Origin: Mucilaginibacter sp. SJ
GTDB lineage: Bacteria; Bacteroidota; Bacteroidia; Sphingobacteriales; Sphingobacteriaceae
Direction: 5' to 3'
Assembly: GCF_028993635.1 (NCBI RefSeq)
Contig: NZ_CP118631.1
Span: 5,580,001-5,644,000, forward strand
DNA: 64,000 nucleotides
Shown: one piece after another, positions 60,086 through 64,000 of the stretch
Position numbering within the stretch: the first letter of the stretch is position 1
Layout: each line of letters starts with the position of its first letter
Made by a program: the position numbers and the translations under genes
The notes under the pieces: generated by a model
The model's database searches: none
The model's input: the letters and a program-made list of their open reading frames with translations, nothing else
Told to the model about the DNA's origin: nothing

Positions 60086-62650
60086 ATGAAAAAATTACTT
60101 CTTCTGCTGTACAGCCTGTTACCCTGTACCCTTTTTGCACAAATTATTATTTCAGACCATAAGGATGCCGGAGCATTTCCGCTGGTTGCCAATGGGCACG
60201 CTGCCACGATCATTTACGATAGGGAAGATGACCCCCTGGTACATATTGCCGCTAATTTATTTGCCGGGGATATTCAAATGGTGAGCGGCCATAAGCCTGC
60301 TTTGTTGTCATCAGTTAGCACGGCTAATAATATCGTCATTATCGGGACTGTTGGAAAATCCAAACTCCTGCAGCAATTGATCGCAGAAAAAAAGATAAAT
60401 GTAGGTCAGGTTAAAGGTGAATGGGAAGGTTACCAGGTACAGGCTGTCAAATCTCCATTTAAAGGGGTTGATCAGGCATTGATTATTGTCGGAAACGATA
60501 AAAGAGGTGCAGCTTATGGTGTTTTTGAGTTGTCGGGGCAAATGGGCGTGTCGCCATGGTACTGGTGGGCGGATGTGCCGGTAAAACGGAAGGCTGCAAT
60601 TTATGTACGAGCCAAACAGCCATTTACCGATGCTCCTAAAGTTAAGTACCGCGGTATTTTCATTAATGATGAGGCACCGGCTTTTTCAAGGTGGACGAAG
60701 GAAAAATTTGGAGGGGTTAACCATTTGGTGTACGAAAAAGTATTTGAGCTGCTGCTTAGGCTGAAGGCGAATTACCTTTGGCCGGCCATGTGGAACAATG
60801 CGTTTAATGACGATGATAAAATGGACCCTGTTCTTGCCGATAAATGGGGTATTGTAATGGGCACATCACATCATGAACCTATGCAACGTGCGCAGCAGGA
60901 ATGGAAACGGTATGGCCAGGGACCCTGGGACTATGAAAAGAATGATTCTCTTTTGCGTAGTTTCTGGCGGCAGGGGATCATTAACATGGGGATGCATGAA
61001 AGCCTGGTTACTATTGGTATGCGTGGGGATGGTGATAAACCTATGACGGAAGGTACGGCAACCGCATTACTGGAACGAATAGTTAGCGATCAGCGTCAAA
61101 TCATCCGGGAGGTGACCGGAAAACCTGCATCCGGGACACCGCAGATCTGGGCTTTGTATAAAGAAGTACAGGAATATTATGACAAGGGCATGAGGGTTCC
61201 GGATGATGTAACCCTGCTGCTATCGGACGATAACTGGGGCAATATCCGCAAGCTTCCTAAATTAAACGATAAGCCAAGGAGTGGTGGTTACGGCATCTAT
61301 TATCACTTTGACTATGTAGGCGATCCGCGTAACTATAAATGGATCAATACCAATAATATTGCCCGGGTATGGGAACAGATGCACCTGGCCTGGGAGTACA
61401 AGGCAAGGCAGGTTTGGGTTGTTAATGTTGGCGATCTCAAACCCATGGAATTTCCAATCTCTTTCTTTCTTGATTATGCATGGAACCCGACCAGGTGGAC
61501 AGCGGATAATTTAAATATCTATTATACTAACTGGGCCGAAAACCAGTTTGGTGCCGAACATGCCAAAGAGATTGGTGATATCATGCGGCTTTATGCCAGG
61601 TATGCAGCAAGGCGAAAACCGGAGTTGGTAGATGCCGACACGTACAGTATTCAAAATTATAATGAGACGCAAACCGTCGTTAATGAGTTCAATGATCTGC
61701 TGGCGAGGGCCGAAAAGGTCAATGCTGCATTGCCCCCTGCTTATCGCGATGCTTTTTTTGAACTGGTGCTGCATCCGTTAAAAGCTAATGCCAACCTGCA
61801 TGAAATGTACAAGGCCGTTGCTTTGAACCGCTGGTATGCCGACAGGAACGACAGACGGGCAAACAGCTATGCCGATACGGCAAAACAGCTTTATAATAAA
61901 GATTCTCTGATTTCGGTACAGTATAACAGGGACCTTGCCGGTGGTAAATGGAACCATATGATGGACCAGGTGCATATCGGTTATAAAATTTGGAACGATC
62001 CGCCTGTTAATAAGATGCCCGAAGTGAGATATGTTGCGGCCGGTACTTCTTCAGAAAATACAATAGCAGCAAATGATGTAAGTAAAACCGCAGAATCGCT
62101 GATACCTCCGTACACAAAAGGAAAGGTGTTTTTTGAAAAGGATGGTTATGTTTCTATAGAAGCAGAACATTTTAGCAAAGCTATTAGTTCCGGTGCCATC
62201 ACTTGGAAAATTATACCGGATATCGGCAGAACAGGCTCCGGGATCAGTCATTTTCCGGTTACTGCTGCCACACAACAACCAGGGCTTGACCATCCGCATA
62301 CGGCATATGATTTTTATACTTGTGATGCCGGCAACATCCGGATAGCAGCATATTTTTCACCTACACTTAATTTTCACAATGAAGAGGAGGGATTGCAATA
62401 TGCAATTTCTGTTGATGATGAAAAACCGCAAATCATTAACCTTAATACTTACAAAGATGTAAACGTTTGGCGGAGCTGGGTGGCAAATAACATCATCATC
62501 AAAAAATCAGATCATCATATTTTAGCCCCTGGAAAACATACGTTAAAATACTGGATGGTGCAGCCAGGCATTGTGCTTCAAAAACTGGTTATTGACCTTG
62601 GCGGTGAAAAACCAAGCTATCTGGGGCCACCAGAAACCTTGAAGAAATAA
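60086..62650 (+). CDS. Secreted GH115 xylan/arabinogalactan alpha-glucuronidase
   Basis: GH115 enzymes cleave (4-O-methyl-)glucuronic acid side groups from polymeric xylan or related glycans. The start is ATG 60086, giving 854 residues with a signal peptide ending FAQ. Family segments include YGVFELSGQMGVSPWYWWADVPV, KYRGIFINDEAPAFSRW, LKANYLWPAMWNNAFNDDDK, MHESLVTIGMRGDGDKPM and SDDNWGNIRKLP. The C-terminal part (about 690-850) is a carbohydrate-binding-type beta sandwich (GYVSIEAEHFSKAI). It sits between the HTCS and susC genes. Confidence 0.94.
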   Translation: MKKLLLLLYSLLPCTLFAQIIISDHKDAGAFPLVANGHAATIIYDREDDPLVHIAANLFAGDIQMVSGHKPALLSSVSTANNIVIIGTVGKSKLLQQLIAEKKINVGQVKGEWEGYQVQAVKSPFKGVDQALIIVGNDKRGAAYGVFELSGQMGVSPWYWWADVPVKRKAAIYVRAKQPFTDAPKVKYRGIFINDEAPAFSRWTKEKFGGVNHLVYEKVFELLLRLKANYLWPAMWNNAFNDDDKMDPVLADKWGIVMGTSHHEPMQRAQQEWKRYGQGPWDYEKNDSLLRSFWRQGIINMGMHESLVTIGMRGDGDKPMTEGTATALLERIVSDQRQIIREVTGKPASGTPQIWALYKEVQEYYDKGMRVPDDVTLLLSDDNWGNIRKLPKLNDKPRSGGYGIYYHFDYVGDPRNYKWINTNNIARVWEQMHLAWEYKARQVWVVNVGDLKPMEFPISFFLDYAWNPTRWTADNLNIYYTNWAENQFGAEHAKEIGDIMRLYARYAARRKPELVDADTYSIQNYNETQTVVNEFNDLLARAEKVNAALPPAYRDAFFELVLHPLKANANLHEMYKAVALNRWYADRNDRRANSYADTAKQLYNKDSLISVQYNRDLAGGKWNHMMDQVHIGYKIWNDPPVNKMPEVRYVAAGTSSENTIAANDVSKTAESLIPPYTKGKVFFEKDGYVSIEAEHFSKAISSGAITWKIIPDIGRTGSGISHFPVTAATQQPGLDHPHTAYDFYTCDAGNIRIAAYFSPTLNFHNEEEGLQYAISVDDEKPQIINLNTYKDVNVWRSWVANNIIIKKSDHHILAPGKHTLKYWMVQPGIVLQKLVIDLGGEKPSYLGPPETLKK

Positions 62651-62658
62651 TTATTGTG

Positions 62659-62700
62659 AACAACCCGCTAAGTAACACGACAATGGGTTGTTTATAATTT
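62659..62700 (+). terminator. Hairpin after the GH115 gene
   Basis: Perfect 8-bp arms AACAACCC (62659-62666) and GGGTTGTT (62685-62692) with an 18-base loop, followed by TATAATTTT. It begins 9 bases after the GH115 stop. Confidence 0.6.
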
Positions 62701-62982
62701 TAAGAGACAATTTAAATGATATACGCGGTACATTAATGATTTTAGATGTTGAAATGATATTTGTCTGATAATCAATTTATTGTAAACTTTCTTTGTACCT
62801 TCTGTTTTTGGTTTGTATGCTTCAATATGATTTTTTTGAACATTTGTCCTATCATTTTTGGTAATATCAACTATCGTGATAAACATCAATTACAGAACTT
62901 TACGGTGTTTGAAGATGTCATGTCGACAGGCTACCAATTAAATTTTAAACCAATTTAACATTTGATCATGGGATTTCAATAA

Positions 62983-62998
62983 ATGGTCATTTGACCAT
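62983..62998. promoter_or_regulatory. Short palindrome next to the susC operator
   Basis: ATGGTCA (62983-62989) and TGACCAT (62992-62998) are exact inverted arms with 2 bases between. It sits 18 bases before the LacI-type palindrome, so it could be a separate activator site, such as for the HTCS. No second copy is seen. Confidence 0.35.
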
Positions 62999-63016
62999 GC
63001 AGGAATTACTACGTCA

Positions 63017-63040
63017 AAAAATGCAATCGATTGCATTTTT
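63017..63040. promoter_or_regulatory. 24-bp perfect palindrome, LacI-type operator upstream of susC
   Basis: AAAAATGCAATC (63017-63028) and its exact complement, centred on the same 14-base core TGCAATCGATTGCA found before the HTCS gene. It lies 171 bases before the susC start. Confidence 0.72.
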
Positions 63041-63211
63041 ATTTGGGGCTTATTGTATAGTAATTCTGAAGGCATTTTTAAAAAGAAACCAATATTTAAC
63101 CAATATAATATGACCAAAAAACAAACATAGTCCGGGTGTATGAATGCAGTTTCCCGCTGCCACTGGTAAAGTACTAAATCAATAATTATTAAATCATTAT
63201 TTCTTGTTGAT

Positions 63212-64000
63212 ATGCAAAAACTTCAACTTATTAAATTTTGGAAAATTATCCTGATCATCGTATCGGTTAATTTGTTTTCCTTATCTCTTTTTGCACAAAA
63301 CGTCGCTTTGCATGGCAAGGTGGTAGATGAAAAAGGAGAAGCCATGGTAGGTGCAACCGTAAAAGTTACGGGTACCACAACTGCCACTACTACAAATGTA
63401 AGCGGCGACTTTACGCTTAATGTTGCTGCCAATACCCGAAAGATCACCATCTCTTTTGTCGGTTATGTTGATTATGAAAAAACAATCGCAGCCGGATCGA
63501 CTAACTTAGGGGTCATCCCGATGGTGAAAAACTCCGGTAATCTAAATGAAGTGGTAGTAGTAGGGTACGGAACTTTAAAGAAACAGGACGTAACCGGAAC
63601 AATAGCTACCGTTAGTGCCAAAACTTTACAGGAAATTCCCTCGGCCAACGTTTTTGAACAAATGAAAGGCCGTGTAGCCGGCCTGGATGTTGTTAACGGC
63701 AACAGTGGACCTGCAATTACTATTCGTGGCAGCCGTACCATAGGCAGCGCTACGGCCGACCAGCCCCTCATTGTGTTAGACGGACAGCCTTATTACAATT
63801 TCATCGAAAACATCAACCCAAATGACATTAAAAGTGTTGATGTGTTAAAAGGCGCCTCGGCAACAGCTATTTATGGCTCGCGCGCCTCAGGCGGTGTGCT
63901 TTTAATCACCACCAACAGGGGGCGTGTAGGGCAAACTGTTACTGCTTACGATTCTTATGTAGGTTCGAGCAGGCTTGAAGGAAAACTGCAGCTATTAAAT
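63212..64000 (+). CDS. SusC/RagA-type TonB-linked outer-membrane receptor, N-terminal part
   Basis: The frame is open from ATG 63212 to the window end (263 codons) with no stop. It has a signal peptide (residues 1-29, ending FAQ), a CarboxypepD_reg domain (LHGKVVDEKGEAMVGATVKV, VSGDFTLNV, ISFVGY), the TonB-box-like VVVVGYG, and the plug with AQ-type motifs of the SusC group (DVLKGASATAIYGSRASGGVLLITT). SusC proteins import oligosaccharides with a SusD partner, expected just beyond the edge. The LacI-type palindrome upstream suggests repression when the sugar is absent. Confidence 0.95.
   Translation, partial: MQKLQLIKFWKIILIIVSVNLFSLSLFAQNVALHGKVVDEKGEAMVGATVKVTGTTTATTTNVSGDFTLNVAANTRKITISFVGYVDYEKTIAAGSTNLGVIPMVKNSGNLNEVVVVGYGTLKKQDVTGTIATVSAKTLQEIPSANVFEQMKGRVAGLDVVNGNSGPAITIRGSRTIGSATADQPLIVLDGQPYYNFIENINPNDIKSVDVLKGASATAIYGSRASGGVLLITTNRGRVGQTVTAYDSYVGSSRLEGKLQLLN

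Larger units (their letters stand above)
62651..63211. other. 561-base region upstream of susC
   Basis: The left part holds the GH115 terminator. The middle (62700-62960) is AT-rich with no gene. The right part holds two palindromes (62983-62998 and 63017-63040) and about 170 bases of susC leader. Confidence 0.55.

Overview
The window looks like a chromosomal segment from a Sphingobacteriaceae member of the Bacteroidota, most like Mucilaginibacter or Pedobacter. This rests on gene content and signals, not on a search. It carries a SusC/RagA receptor start, a hybrid two-component (HTCS) regulator, GH29, GH78 and GH115 glycosidases, LytS/LytTR pairs, DUF2027-Smr, YtxH and DUF6965-like proteins. 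Promoters with the TAnnTTTG -7 element also fit, as do mostly absent Shine-Dalgarno sequences. I see no transposase, integrase, prophage or CRISPR array.

Layout. 1-8.5 kb: the tail of a vanadium-haloperoxidase-like PAP2 protein; a MarR regulator divergent from a membrane protein plus an NmrA-like reductase; a CarboxypepD_reg-like secreted protein; two tiny zinc-ribbon proteins; a GH29 alpha-L-fucosidase; DUF2027-Smr; a DUF892 protein. 8.7-19.5 kb: an M1 peptidase, YtxH, a cold-shock protein, a GAF-PAS-HisKA protein without an ATPase domain, a HAD phosphatase with an altered motif I, lysA and lysC, a secreted TIM-barrel protein and DoxX. 19.6-28.3 kb: a three-gene redox-signalling unit (CRP-domain histidine kinase, receiver-fused flavin oxidoreductase without CxxC, UBP zinc finger), a LytS/LytT pair and a divergent outer-membrane barrel. 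28.7-38.5 kb: an AraC regulator, an ECF sigma/anti-sigma-like/ClpP operon, creatininase, a TPR kinase, a NUDIX-fold regulator, YjbQ, a VOC protein ending at a suspicious TGA, and a second TIM-barrel protein.

38.5-50.9 kb: small hypotheticals, a broken response regulator (pseudogene), an SDR, a sensor-type propeller without a kinase, SRPBCC, a Pif1/RecD-like helicase, tRNA-Gly(GCC), a second VOC protein, a YncE-like propeller, an outer-membrane protein and a MarR regulator with a 32-bp perfect palindrome before its start. 51-64 kb: a polysaccharide-utilisation region with a GH78 alpha-L-rhamnosidase, a cupin, an HTCS regulator, a GH115 alpha-glucuronidase and the start of a SusC receptor that runs off the window.

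How it works together. The right-hand 13 kb reads as a glycan locus acting on rhamnose- and glucuronic-acid-decorated plant polymers. Both the HTCS gene and susC are preceded by perfect palindromes sharing a 14-bp LacI-type core, so an unseen LacI-family repressor probably acts together with the HTCS. The most system-like accessory modules are the kinase/receiver-TrxR/UBP unit and the sigma/anti-sigma/ClpP operon. Gene calls from family motifs are firm; regulatory sites are read from symmetry and position only.
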